Assembly (NCBI GenBank): GCA_003212335.1 | Contig: QCQA01000001.1 | Location: 62,001 to 126,000 of the forward strand | Length of the DNA: 64,000 bases | Direction: 5' to 3' | From: SAR86 cluster bacterium AG-447-A08 | Lineage (GTDB): Bacteria > Pseudomonadota > Gammaproteobacteria > Magnimaribacterales > Magnimaribacteraceae | Shown: piece after piece, positions 27,164-35,508 of the stretch | Layout of the letters: every line of letters begins with the position of its first letter | How positions within the stretch are numbered: position 1 is the stretch's first letter | Notes under the pieces: model-generated | The model's input: the letters and a program-made list of their open reading frames with translations, nothing else | The model's database searches: none | Told to the model about the DNA's origin: nothing | Made by a program: the position numbers and the translations under genes

Positions 27164-28118
27164 ATACTTGATTGAGTAGCTTTTTCCCATCTTGAAGACG
27201 TTTGAAATTATCGATGAAAAGCTCTACTGCCCTTAATGGAGCCCTAGGTCCCCATGCAGAATCATGAGGTGTGATAAAACAATTCTCTAGTGTCCAAAGA
27301 GGTGAATTAGAATCTAAAGGCTCTGGATCAGTTGTATCAAGAGCAGCGCACAATATTTCCTCTTTTGATAGCGCATTGGCAAGACTATCTTCATCTACAG
27401 ACTCTCCTCTTCCCACATTTATAAACATTGCAGATGACTTCATAGCTGCAAACTGATCTGTGGAAAATATTTTTTGTGTATCAGGACTACTTGGGAGACA
27501 ATTGACTACGAAATCACACATTGGCAACATTTCATTTAATTCATTTGGTTTAAAAAGCCTATCTAGGTTATCTGAGAGAACAGGAGTTCTTTTTGTTGCA
27601 TAAACAGTCATTCTAAAGGCCTTAGCCAACCTCGCCACCTCCTGGCCTATTCCTCCAAAACCAGTAATTCCTATAGTCATATCCGTTAGTTCGCCAACTG
27701 ACATCATTTGTTTCCAATTTTTTTCCTTTTGGAGTGCTATATGGGCGTCTATTGATTTAATAGACCTTAATATCTGAGCAAATATATAAGTTGCGATGGG
27801 TATTGCATGTAACCCACCCCCATGCGAAAACACCTTTGAATGATCTATTAAGGCCTGAGCTTGAGGAGTCTCTATTCCAGCCCAAGAGCCCTGCACATAA
27901 GAACATCCATCAATTAGAGCTAAATATTTCTTAAAAAAAACCTCTGATTTTAAAGCTTTAAACATTAACTCGTAAGAAACAAGAGCTATATCAGGTTTAC
28001 CTTCGCCTTGGATTACATTTGCCTCTGAATCAATGAGAATAAATTCATGTTGTTTAAAATTTTCAATAAGCAATTCTTCAAAAGTTTTATATGTAAACTC
28101 ACTTAAACAGATCTTCAT
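27162..28118 (-). CDS. D-2-hydroxyacid dehydrogenase family protein
   Basis: A 318-residue NAD(P)-dependent oxidoreductase of the D-isomer-specific 2-hydroxyacid dehydrogenase family. The Rossmann motif ITGFGGIGQEVARLA lies mid-protein. NCLPSSPDT, the INVGRGESVDEDSLANAL segment, the acid in DTTDPEPLDSNSPLW and the catalytic His in FITPHDSAW follow in the normal order. The N-terminal domain is poorly conserved, consistent with a specialised substrate. It lies 3 bp downstream of a nucleotidyltransferase gene in a row that includes an APS-kinase-like protein and a sulfotransferase, so it may act in the same pathway. Confidence 0.88.
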   Translation of the reverse strand: MKICLSEFTYKTFEELLIENFKQHEFILIDSEANVIQGEGKPDIALVSYELMFKALKSEVFFKKYLALIDGCSYVQGSWAGIETPQAQALIDHSKVFSHGGGLHAIPIATYIFAQILRSIKSIDAHIALQKEKNWKQMMSVGELTDMTIGITGFGGIGQEVARLAKAFRMTVYATKRTPVLSDNLDRLFKPNELNEMLPMCDFVVNCLPSSPDTQKIFSTDQFAAMKSSAMFINVGRGESVDEDSLANALSKEEILCAALDTTDPEPLDSNSPLWTLENCFITPHDSAWGPRAPLRAVELFIDNFKRLQDGKKLLNQV

Positions 28119-28121
28119 ATT

Positions 28122-28514
28122 TTATTTCAAGTCTCCGTCTTCTCTCATTTTTTTTCTTATTTTGGTTGCACTAATTTGAGTGACAGCTTCTTCAAAAGTC
28201 TCTTCTTCAAAAACATAACCCACTCCCCTACCGTAAGTTATATTTACTATATTTGGGACCATCATTATTTCGTAATGGATACCTCTTTCGAAGTTGTCTT
28301 TTAAAAGACCTTCAGAAATATTTTGGCAGACAGAATCCCAATCAAAAGGATTATCATCTTGACCTTCACCGCCAGACGCGCCGTGCACATCTCTTACTTG
28401 GATAATAACTTGTCCTGTCTTTTTTATAGATCTTTTAAATAATTCTTGATGTCCATCATGCCAAGGTTGCCATCTACCTAGCATTTGGACTGTAGGTTTT
28501 TTCCAATCAAACAT
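28122..28514 (-). CDS. Small nucleotidyltransferase (cytidylyltransferase-like, HxGH)
   Basis: A 130-residue protein of the nucleotidylyltransferase superfamily. The N-terminal motif LGRWQPWHDGHQELF carries the HDGH catalytic signature at 19-22. The C-terminal TQISATKIRKKM matches the ISSTxIR nucleotide-binding motif. Such enzymes transfer AMP or CMP to a phosphate-bearing substrate (NadM/NMN, pantetheine phosphate, glycerol phosphate types). The ATG at 28514 was chosen because it overlaps the preceding stop by 8 bp and places the motif near the N-terminus; an upstream TTG would add 7 residues. It is translationally coupled to the APS-kinase-like gene. The acceptor is unknown. Confidence 0.82.
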   Translation of the reverse strand: MFDWKKPTVQMLGRWQPWHDGHQELFKRSIKKTGQVIIQVRDVHGASGGEGQDDNPFDWDSVCQNISEGLLKDNFERGIHYEIMMVPNIVNITYGRGVGYVFEEETFEEAVTQISATKIRKKMREDGDLK

Positions 28515-28917
28515 TTTCTTTAATCCTTTTAGCAATGTCTATATGGTTATGATCATTCCATTCCTTAATAAGAAAATCTACCTTAGAAGGTGGCTCAAAG
28601 AGAGCATTAGTGTCTTCAAAACGACCTTCATCAATAGTGTCGAGCCAAATAGTAATATCAGCTTCAAAAATCTTTCGTGTTTCTTTTGTTGGGCAAACAA
28701 AGTCGCAAATAACAATCCTGTTATGGGAAGATTCAAAATCGGCAATGGACTTCATTCTGAGGCTTTGTCTTAGTCTACCTTCTTCGCTGAAATCCCAATC
28801 TCCTGCCATAGATCTTACTTTATCCGCATTAAACCAAGCTGACTCTAACAAAGGTTGAAGTCTTTCTGATAAATACGTTTTCCCACTTCCAGGTAAACCC
28901 ATAACAAGTATTTTCAT
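28507..28917 (-). CDS. APS-kinase-like P-loop kinase
   Basis: A 136-residue P-loop protein with Walker A GLPGSGKT at 7-14. Further elements parallel adenylylsulfate kinase: FNADKVRSMAGDWDFSEEGRLRQ corresponds to the DGDNxR...DFSxExR region, CDFVCPTKETR to the substrate-lid region, and IWLDT followed by TNALFEPP to the late motif. APS kinase makes PAPS, the donor for sulfotransferases, and a sulfotransferase gene lies immediately upstream. The protein is shorter (136 against about 200 residues) and divergent, so phosphorylation of another small molecule is equally possible. It overlaps the nucleotidyltransferase gene by 8 bp. Confidence 0.78.
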   Translation of the reverse strand: MKILVMGLPGSGKTYLSERLQPLLESAWFNADKVRSMAGDWDFSEEGRLRQSLRMKSIADFESSHNRIVICDFVCPTKETRKIFEADITIWLDTIDEGRFEDTNALFEPPSKVDFLIKEWNDHNHIDIAKRIKENV

Positions 28918-28931
28918 ATTTAAGTAATCAA

Positions 28932-30026
28932 TTAAGAATAATTGAGCTTATTATGGACTTCTGCCTCATCAAGTCCATAATCTTCTAATGAATATTTATG
29001 CTTTGCCTTGTCTTCTAGAGAACCCTTTTCTATGTAGCCTGTCATTTCAGTAAGAGTTTTCTCATCTAAATGAAAATCAAAATTTGCATAAATATCTTTC
29101 ATTAAATTGATTGGGTCGTCTATTAAATCTTTATATTGAACTTGCATATATTCTTTTGAAGAAAATTTTAATTTCTGAGATTCATTCTTTTTATTTGACT
29201 GCTCCCAAAAATTTATAGTTCTTTTTCCAATGTCATGTAAATCAATTTTACTAGAAAAGCCTTTTCTAACTTGTGCAGTTAAACTACATATAGATGGAAT
29301 TGTTTCTAAAGGATCCCTAATAATATGAATGAAGCGGGCATCAGGATAGTAATTTAATATTTCATCTAGATTACCTAAATGACTAGGATCTTTTAATAAC
29401 CATCTTTGAGGTTTTTGTTGTGTTTCAAGAATACTTAAAAATTTAAAGTGTTGGCTGTACGCTATGCTGGTGTCGCAATTAGACAAATAATCAAGATAGG
29501 TTGGTGTATTTGCCATGTAGAAATACAAAATACTTTGCAAAGCAAATACTTTAATTAATAAACACTCTTCGGGACTATCCGACTTAATGGCATGAAGGTC
29601 ATCTAATTGAGGTATAAACCTTTCTTTAAAGAACAAAATTAAATCGGATTGTCCTATACGTAATTTTTCTTTATATCCATTCGTTTCAACTAACGGAAAA
29701 GGTTTCATCATCTCCCAAAACAAAGGGGTTCTGTGGTCTGAATCTTGACTGAGAAGATTAAATAAAAAGGTTGTTCCAGAGCGAGGAAGACCTATAACAA
29801 AGACAGGTTGGCTTACTTTAGGTTGTGCTATACCCTCATAAAATTGAGAGATTAAGTGACGATTTCTAAGATGTTGTTTAATTTGATACTTTGCAGCCAA
29901 TTTACCTGTGAAGCTTAAATTAGCCTCGTTGTTCAATGAATCAACAAGAACATTAAAAGGCTCTGAAAGGCTAGTGTCAGATAAATCTAATTTCAAATCT
30001 GCGACAATCTTAGATTTGTTGATCAT
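28932..30026 (-). CDS. PAPS-dependent sulfotransferase family protein
   Basis: A 364-residue protein of the Sulfotransfer_3 type. The 5'-phosphosulfate-binding motif FVIGLPRSGTTFLFNLL is at 77-93. The 3'-phosphate-binding segment RFIHIIRDPLETIPS is near 230-245, and LLKDPSHLGNLDE lies between them, as in related marine sulfotransferases. It would transfer sulfate from PAPS to a hydroxyl or amine, on a lipid, sugar or small molecule. There is no signal peptide. The next gene downstream (14 bp) encodes an APS-kinase-like protein, which could provide the donor. The acceptor is unknown. Confidence 0.87.
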   Translation of the reverse strand: MINKSKIVADLKLDLSDTSLSEPFNVLVDSLNNEANLSFTGKLAAKYQIKQHLRNRHLISQFYEGIAQPKVSQPVFVIGLPRSGTTFLFNLLSQDSDHRTPLFWEMMKPFPLVETNGYKEKLRIGQSDLILFFKERFIPQLDDLHAIKSDSPEECLLIKVFALQSILYFYMANTPTYLDYLSNCDTSIAYSQHFKFLSILETQQKPQRWLLKDPSHLGNLDEILNYYPDARFIHIIRDPLETIPSICSLTAQVRKGFSSKIDLHDIGKRTINFWEQSNKKNESQKLKFSSKEYMQVQYKDLIDDPINLMKDIYANFDFHLDEKTLTEMTGYIEKGSLEDKAKHKYSLEDYGLDEAEVHNKLNYS

Positions 30027-30041
30027 CTAAATCAGATTTAC

Positions 30042-30593
30042 CTAGTTTCTCCAAATACCTTGATTAACAGGCATAGTCTTATCAATATCTTCATACTTTC
30101 CTGTATAGGCGACATGCTCCCCTACAATTTCATCTATCCTAGTCTCTTTCCCCGCAATCAATAAAGGTTCAAATTGGGTTTTAGCAGTGAAACTTTGTAG
30201 ATATTTATAAGATTCTCTTATATTCATTGCTCCTTTTGCAGACTTCACTTCTATATCTTTAATTTTGCCTTTTGAGTTTATGGAATAAGAAAACTTAATT
30301 TTAGTTTTGCCTGGTTCAACATTGTCTGGTTTTTCAAAAAATTTAGAAACATAACTAGGAGTACAGAATAATAATTTGCAAACTGATTCGTCTCCTTTTT
30401 TTGATTCGGGCCAAGATTTAAGCTTGCAAGTACTGTCAGAGCAAGCCAAACAAGTTGAAATAGTCTGTGATCTAAAATCGTTTAATTTGCTTGCAGTATC
30501 TTTATTTAGTTCTTGGTTTATAGAGCATATAGGAGTGCTGGATACAGATAGAGCAAAAAAACTAAGTACTAGGATGATGTTGTATTTTTTCAT
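30042..30593 (-). CDS. Periplasmic Cys-rich protein with a TonB C-terminal-like domain
   Basis: A 183-residue secreted protein. The signal peptide spans about 1-19 (KKYNIILVLSFFALSVSS). The next 60 residues contain six cysteines (C23, C48, C51, C56, C72, C77), suggesting disulfides. A region of about 95-165 (TKIKFSYSINSKGKIKDIEV...AKTQFEPLLIAGKE) resembles the beta-alpha-beta TonB C-terminal fold. It lacks the TonB membrane anchor and proline-rich spacer. It could interact with a TonB-dependent receptor or be a TonB-fold protein of other function. It lies 15 bp upstream of the sulfotransferase gene and may share its transcript. Confidence 0.65.
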   Translation of the reverse strand: MKKYNIILVLSFFALSVSSTPICSINQELNKDTASKLNDFRSQTISTCLACSDSTCKLKSWPESKKGDESVCKLLFCTPSYVSKFFEKPDNVEPGKTKIKFSYSINSKGKIKDIEVKSAKGAMNIRESYKYLQSFTAKTQFEPLLIAGKETRIDEIVGEHVAYTGKYEDIDKTMPVNQGIWRN

Positions 30594-30701
30594 GATAAAC
30601 CTTAAATTTTAAATTTAGAATAACACTTCATGTTTTGGGCAGTCTATATCTTTCATTTATGTCTTCTCATTTATTTAGATGCAAAAGTTTTCTAATTCAG
30701 T

Positions 30702-31592
30702 CTAACCTTTTTGCAGAAAACTGAATGATTCGTGAATAGCTGCCTTCGCTTCCCTAATCATTAAAGCCTGTCTCTCTTTGGGCAACCTCCATTCATGGAT
30801 ATATCTTAAAGTTGACGCCGAAACATAAATGAGCCAGAGGGATAATCTCTTGCTATCAATGTCTATATAGTTTGAGCATAATGTCTGAAAAAGCTCTGCG
30901 CCCTTCGCCCCATACTTATACCTTAATTCTAAACTTGCTACGGCTATGTCCGACATGGGATCTCCAATAGCCGCATATTCCCAATCTATCAAACCAATTA
31001 TTTCATCATTTTTCCAAAGAATATTACCGGGCCAAAAATCTCCGTGAAGAAATTTATATTCTCCAATAAATATGGAGCTTCCAATTGATTTCAAATATTC
31101 CCTAACCTTTCTCCATTCTTTCTCATCAGGCAGATAATCTAAAAGACTTTCTAAAGGATCAATACGAATGGGTAGTTTGGGTAAATTACTGATTTCTATC
31201 GAACGTATATCATTAAGCAAGTCAGAAACTTTTTCCATCCATGAAATATCTAACTGATCAGGCTCAAAACTTTTACCATCAATAAAGCTCATGATCATGA
31301 AGGGTTTAGGAAAATACTTCAAGCTTACATCTATGTGAATAGCCTCAGGTAAAGGTAAGTTACTTCCTTTAAGGCAGTTAATCAGATGATATTCTGTAGA
31401 AATTCTGTTTTCTGATCTGGGAGACCCTTCTGACCTCAAAACAACTTTTTTTTTATTTTTACCTTCTACTAAATTTAGAATATAAACATCAGAGGAATAT
31501 CCTCCAGGAAGAATATCAGCACTAATTAGTTTGGCTTTAGGAGAAATTAAAGATGCAATATTTTGAAAATCTTCTTTCACATTATGGTTCAA
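30702..31592 (-). CDS. Aminoglycoside phosphotransferase (APH)-family kinase
   Basis: A 296-residue kinase-like protein of the APH/choline kinase fold. The catalytic loop FLHGDFWPGNILWKN has the HxDxxxxN pattern, and the metal-binding GLIDWEYAAIGDPMSDIA follows. The N-lobe contains VVLRSEGSPRSENR. In marine heterotrophs such genes often sit beside acyl-CoA dehydrogenases and phosphorylate small hydroxylated substrates (compare the APH domain of ACAD10/11, which phosphorylates 4-hydroxyacyl-CoAs). Antibiotic resistance is not indicated. It starts 13 bp after the SMP-30-like gene. Confidence 0.85.
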   Translation of the reverse strand: MNHNVKEDFQNIASLISPKAKLISADILPGGYSSDVYILNLVEGKNKKKVVLRSEGSPRSENRISTEYHLINCLKGSNLPLPEAIHIDVSLKYFPKPFMIMSFIDGKSFEPDQLDISWMEKVSDLLNDIRSIEISNLPKLPIRIDPLESLLDYLPDEKEWRKVREYLKSIGSSIFIGEYKFLHGDFWPGNILWKNDEIIGLIDWEYAAIGDPMSDIAVASLELRYKYGAKGAELFQTLCSNYIDIDSKRLSLWLIYVSASTLRYIHEWRLPKERQALMIREAKAAIHESFSFLQKG

Positions 31593-31605
31593 ACTTTTAT
31601 ATATC

Positions 31606-32667
31606 TTATCGATTAACCTTTATCAGGGCTTGTCCCAAATTAGCAACATAAAAAGGACCTTGTTTTTCACCAATTATCATCCCAGTAAGAAGTCCAGGCA
31701 TATCTCCTGTTACATCTGGACCGATAAGATCTGCAATTCCGTCACCATTTTTAACTCGATTCAATCCAACCTGTAATATTTCCTTACCCAAATCTGTTTG
31801 TGCATCAAAGACAACTGTTGAGGTACCGTCAGATAGATTTATCGAATAAATTTGATTAGATAAAGGTGAAGCAACCCACAATAAACCATCGTGATTCATC
31901 TGCATATTGTCAGGAGATGGAATAGAAGACAAAACCTTTTGATTAGATAAAGATCCATTTGATAAATCAAGATCAAAAACTAGGACTTGATTTCCAAGTG
32001 TTTCAGATAGATAAAATTTTCTATTTAATTCATCTATGTAAAATCCGTTGGCAAAATTAAATCCTTCTACTACCAACTGAGGTGAAGTTGAATCATTAAA
32101 GTTCTTTGAGTTAGGTATTCTGTATACTGCCCCATCTCCTAGAGGTTGAGACAATGCACCAAATAAGCGTTCTTCATTTTTATTTTTAGTTGACTGAGTA
32201 AACCAGATTGCTCCAGTAGAATCTTCTATTGCAGTATTTACTCCAAATTCATGTTTATAAACGATTTCAGTATCACCTGATTCAACAGAAGTCTTATAAA
32301 TATATCCTGAAAAAACATCAGCAGTAATTATAAATTCTTTATCAGGTGTAAGATGCACACCATTAGGTCCTGACTCGACTGCAGGAGGATTATGGCTATA
32401 GCCTAATTCATTAAATTTTCCAAAAGGTTCAACTGTTCCATCAACTTCTATCTTGGCTAAACCATATCTTTGATCAGCTACAATCAATGTTCCATCATTT
32501 AAGAAAACTCCATCTTCAGCCCTTGATAAGGGACGGTTTGCGGGAAACTCAACACCATCGGAGAGATGCCAGGTATTTTGTTTAGTAGAATTGGCTTCTT
32601 CATTATTTGAATTAGTACAACTAATCAAAAAAATTACAATTGAAAGTATAAATATATTTTTTACCAT
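31606..32667 (-). CDS. SMP-30/gluconolactonase-like beta-propeller lipoprotein
   Basis: A 353-residue lipoprotein. The signal peptide ends in the lipobox LISC with Cys17. The rest shows repeated beta-propeller elements (GVFLNDGTLIVADQRYG, GPNGVHLTPDKEFIITADV, FANGFYIDELNRKFYLSE, NMQMNHDGLLWVASP). These match the SMP-30/gluconolactonase/strictosidine-synthase-like family of lactonases and related hydrolases. Location is probably the outer membrane or periplasm. It leads a pair with the APH-type kinase. The substrate is unknown. Confidence 0.82.
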   Translation of the reverse strand: MVKNIFILSIVIFLISCTNSNNEEANSTKQNTWHLSDGVEFPANRPLSRAEDGVFLNDGTLIVADQRYGLAKIEVDGTVEPFGKFNELGYSHNPPAVESGPNGVHLTPDKEFIITADVFSGYIYKTSVESGDTEIVYKHEFGVNTAIEDSTGAIWFTQSTKNKNEERLFGALSQPLGDGAVYRIPNSKNFNDSTSPQLVVEGFNFANGFYIDELNRKFYLSETLGNQVLVFDLDLSNGSLSNQKVLSSIPSPDNMQMNHDGLLWVASPLSNQIYSINLSDGTSTVVFDAQTDLGKEILQVGLNRVKNGDGIADLIGPDVTGDMPGLLTGMIIGEKQGPFYVANLGQALIKVNR

Positions 32668-32741
32668 CTTAGTGACTCCTTAGTATTAAAGAGAGCTTAA
32701 CTTAAATAAACCTAGAGATGTTGTAATTTATAGACTTTTAA

Positions 32742-32832
32742 TGGCGGAGAGAGAGGGATTCGAACCCTCGATAGGAGATTATCCTATACTCCCTTAGCAG
32801 GGGAGCGCTTTCAACCACTCAGCCACCTCTCC
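32742..32832 (-). tRNA. tRNA-Ser (anticodon GCU)
   Basis: A 91-nt class II tRNA on the minus strand with encoded CCA. The anticodon stem CTCCC/GGGAG encloses CTGCTAA (anticodon GCT). A long variable arm (TATAGGATAATCTCCTATC) is present, and the T arm is GAGGG-TTCGAAT-CCCTC. It stands between the GMC oxidoreductase and SMP-30-like genes. Confidence 0.97.
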
Positions 32833-32857
32833 GGGATCGTATATTCTAAGGTTATGT

Positions 32858-34480
32858 TTATGATTGTCTAATGGAATCTGCCGCCTTCTCGGCAATCATT
32901 ATTGTAGGAGCATTTGTATTACCACCGATTAAAGTTGGCATTATAGAAGCGTCAACAACTCTCAATCCTGAAATACCATGAACTTGAAGGTCGGAATTTA
33001 CAACAGCCATATCATCCTCTCCCATTTTGCAAGTTCCAACAGGGTGATAGAGAGTTTCTCCTGTATTCCTTATCCACTCATCTAGTTGATCATCGTCATC
33101 CACATTTACATCTTTTCCTGGTTTAGTTTGTTCGCCTCTGTAGGGATCAAATGCCTTCTGATGAAAAACTCTTCTAGTTTCGCGAAGAGCATTTCTTGTA
33201 TCAATCATGTCTTGTTCTTCGGATAGATAATTAGGATACATAAGTGGAGCATCACTAGGGTTCGAGCTTCTCAAGGCTATGTGGCCTCTACTTTGTGGTC
33301 TGCATATATAGATTACTGCAGTAAAACCATGTTTTTTATCAATGCCTAACCTGCCATGTAAATCTGGAGTTTGTATGGCTGTGAAGTGTAACTGCGTATC
33401 AGGTATATCTTTATCTGGACTAGATTTGAAAAAAGCACCAGCACTGGTTGGGGGATAAGCAGCATCACCTGTTCCAAATAATAAATATCTCATACCCGCA
33501 ACTCCAGTTTTCAAGAGGCCCGCAGATCTGTGTAAGGTGATAGGTTGTGTTGCATAGAATGAATTTAAAACTCCATAATGATCTTGAAGGTTTTTACCAA
33601 CTCCCTTCAGTTCATGAACAATATCAATTCCATGTTTTCTAAGCTCATCAGCATCACCTATACCGCTATTCATAAGGATTTGAGGACTATTAATTGCACC
33701 AGCAGAGACAATGACCTCTTTATTGCATTTACAAGTAAGTACTTGACCATTTTTACTATATTCAACACCGATAGCTTTTTTACCTTCGAAGAGTATTTTA
33801 TTAACTTGAACATTAGTTTCCGTCGATAGATTTTTTCTTTTTAATGCAGGATGTAGGTATGCTCTTGCTGAACTCCATCTTCTTGGACCAAAATTAGTAT
33901 CTTTCATAGTATGCTCATACCTAGAAAAGCCTTCTTGCTCTTTTCCATTAAAATCTTCAGTTACAGGGAAGCCAGCTTGAGAACCAGCCTCTATGAAAAT
34001 ATCTAATAATGGATCATCAGTTCTGGAAGATTTTTTTACGTTTAGCGGTCCATCAAAGCCGTGATAATCTTCATCTCCATCCCCTTGAAAGCTCTCTGCC
34101 TTTTTAAAATATGGCAATACGTCTTCGTATGACCATCCAGTATTTCCTAATTGTCTCCATAAATCATAGTCATACGCATGACCTCTTATGTACACCATCG
34201 CATTTATTGAAGAAGAACCTCCCCAAACTTTACCCCTTGGCCAATAAAGTTGACGATTATTTGTTGTTGCCTCAGGTTCCGTTTCAAAACCATAATTAAG
34301 CTTACTCTTAGTAGGAACTATTTGAGAGTATCCAGATGGCATATGAATAAAGAAGTTTCTATCCTTTCCTCCTGCTTCGATACTTAGGACGGTATTTTCT
34401 TTATCTTCAGAAAGTCTATTAGCCATTACACATCCAGCGCTCCCTGCTCCTATGACTATATAATCAAAATTTCTATCCAT
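32858..34480 (-). CDS. GMC-family oxidoreductase (choline/alcohol dehydrogenase-like)
   Basis: A 540-residue flavoprotein of the glucose-methanol-choline oxidoreductase family. The FAD-binding motif YIVIGAGSAGCVMANRLSED opens the protein. The GMC signatures WPRGKVWGGSSSINAM and SAGAINSPQILMNSGIG are present, and the catalytic region LYHPVGTCKMG and GNTNAPTIMIAEKAAD close it. It oxidises an alcohol to an aldehyde; the natural substrate is not evident, and choline is only one option since no betaine genes are adjacent. There is no signal peptide. The aldehyde dehydrogenase elsewhere in the window could act on its product. Confidence 0.93.
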   Translation of the reverse strand: MDRNFDYIVIGAGSAGCVMANRLSEDKENTVLSIEAGGKDRNFFIHMPSGYSQIVPTKSKLNYGFETEPEATTNNRQLYWPRGKVWGGSSSINAMVYIRGHAYDYDLWRQLGNTGWSYEDVLPYFKKAESFQGDGDEDYHGFDGPLNVKKSSRTDDPLLDIFIEAGSQAGFPVTEDFNGKEQEGFSRYEHTMKDTNFGPRRWSSARAYLHPALKRKNLSTETNVQVNKILFEGKKAIGVEYSKNGQVLTCKCNKEVIVSAGAINSPQILMNSGIGDADELRKHGIDIVHELKGVGKNLQDHYGVLNSFYATQPITLHRSAGLLKTGVAGMRYLLFGTGDAAYPPTSAGAFFKSSPDKDIPDTQLHFTAIQTPDLHGRLGIDKKHGFTAVIYICRPQSRGHIALRSSNPSDAPLMYPNYLSEEQDMIDTRNALRETRRVFHQKAFDPYRGEQTKPGKDVNVDDDDQLDEWIRNTGETLYHPVGTCKMGEDDMAVVNSDLQVHGISGLRVVDASIMPTLIGGNTNAPTIMIAEKAADSIRQS

Positions 34481-34543
34481 ATTTTTAAAGTGTATTTTAA
34501 CTTGGAAAAGCTTATTTTAAGCTTATTCAGGAAATCATCGAAG

Positions 34544-35500
34544 TTAGGATTGCTTTAGATGCTGAATTATTTCTGCCGTAATATCCTTTGCCAGTTCTTC
34601 GGGAATTTCATGCCCCACTCCTTCCATTATCATTTTTTTGGCATTAGGAATGTTGTCATATAAGGCCATACCATGATCCAACGGTAAAATGGCATCTTCA
34701 GTTCCGTGTATAACCAAAGTGGGTTTACTTATTTGATGAAGTCTATCTTTTCTACTCGGACAAGCTCCTGCAGCATCACCATGTTTACAATTTGGGTTAT
34801 GTCCGTGAGCCATTACTGGAATAAGTTTTTCCCTGAATTTTTCTTCATTAAATGGGAATCTAGAACCCGTAAGCTCTCTATAGATTCTAGTAACTGAATC
34901 AGCATGATTTCCCTTAGCATCCATAAAAGCAGATTCCTGCAATCCTTTAACTAGAGAAGGAGTCATATTTGAAAGTTCCGGATCTCCAACTCCCGGAGAG
35001 GACATAATGGGTGTAATTGTCAAAACTCTATCAGGATAATCAAGTGCAAGAAGTTGCGTTATCATGCCTCCCATTGAAGCTCCAATAATATGGGCTTTAT
35101 CAATATTCAAATGATCCATAAGAGAGATCGCATCCTTTGCCATGTCATCTAGAGTATAGTCAGGATCTCGTATATCAAACTCCTGCATATAACCATTTTC
35201 ATCAATAATAGAATTGAAGGCTTTATTTAGAAAAAACTTTAATAAAAAATTTGGTAAAAATAGTCGAACTAACTTAGCAGAAAAAGATTCCTTTCCAAAC
35301 CAAGTGCTCTTGCCAACATCTCTATTGTCGAACCTTATAACATGGAAGCCAGCTTCAACAATCGGATCGATGAATTCTGGGGTCCATTGCATACAATTTG
35401 CATTTGCACCCATGATAAGAAGCACAGATGGATTGGAAGGATCGCCGAAGTCTTCCCACCAGATATTGATGTTATTTACTTCGGCAAGTCCTTGGGTCAT
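34544..35500 (-). CDS. Alpha/beta hydrolase (RdmC-like)
   Basis: A 318-residue hydrolase. LLIMGANANCMQWTPEF and FDNRDVGKSTWF resemble the aclacinomycin methylesterase (RdmC) group. The nucleophile elbow is IIGASMGGM with Ser142. The acid lies in HGTEDAILP and the catalytic His in VGHEIPEE. A helical cap at about 70-125 separates the core halves. It begins 8 bp after the TonB-dependent receptor stop, so the two may be cotranscribed and process an imported compound. The substrate is unknown. Confidence 0.88.
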   Translation of the reverse strand: MTQGLAEVNNINIWWEDFGDPSNPSVLLIMGANANCMQWTPEFIDPIVEAGFHVIRFDNRDVGKSTWFGKESFSAKLVRLFLPNFLLKFFLNKAFNSIIDENGYMQEFDIRDPDYTLDDMAKDAISLMDHLNIDKAHIIGASMGGMITQLLALDYPDRVLTITPIMSSPGVGDPELSNMTPSLVKGLQESAFMDAKGNHADSVTRIYRELTGSRFPFNEEKFREKLIPVMAHGHNPNCKHGDAAGACPSRKDRLHQISKPTLVIHGTEDAILPLDHGMALYDNIPNAKKMIMEGVGHEIPEELAKDITAEIIQHLKQS

Positions 35501-35508
35501 AAGAAACC

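Noticed and set aside
30702..31592. Aminoglycoside resistance gene
   Set aside because: Only the APH fold is shared; such kinases are common in catabolic contexts and nothing here indicates antibiotic modification.
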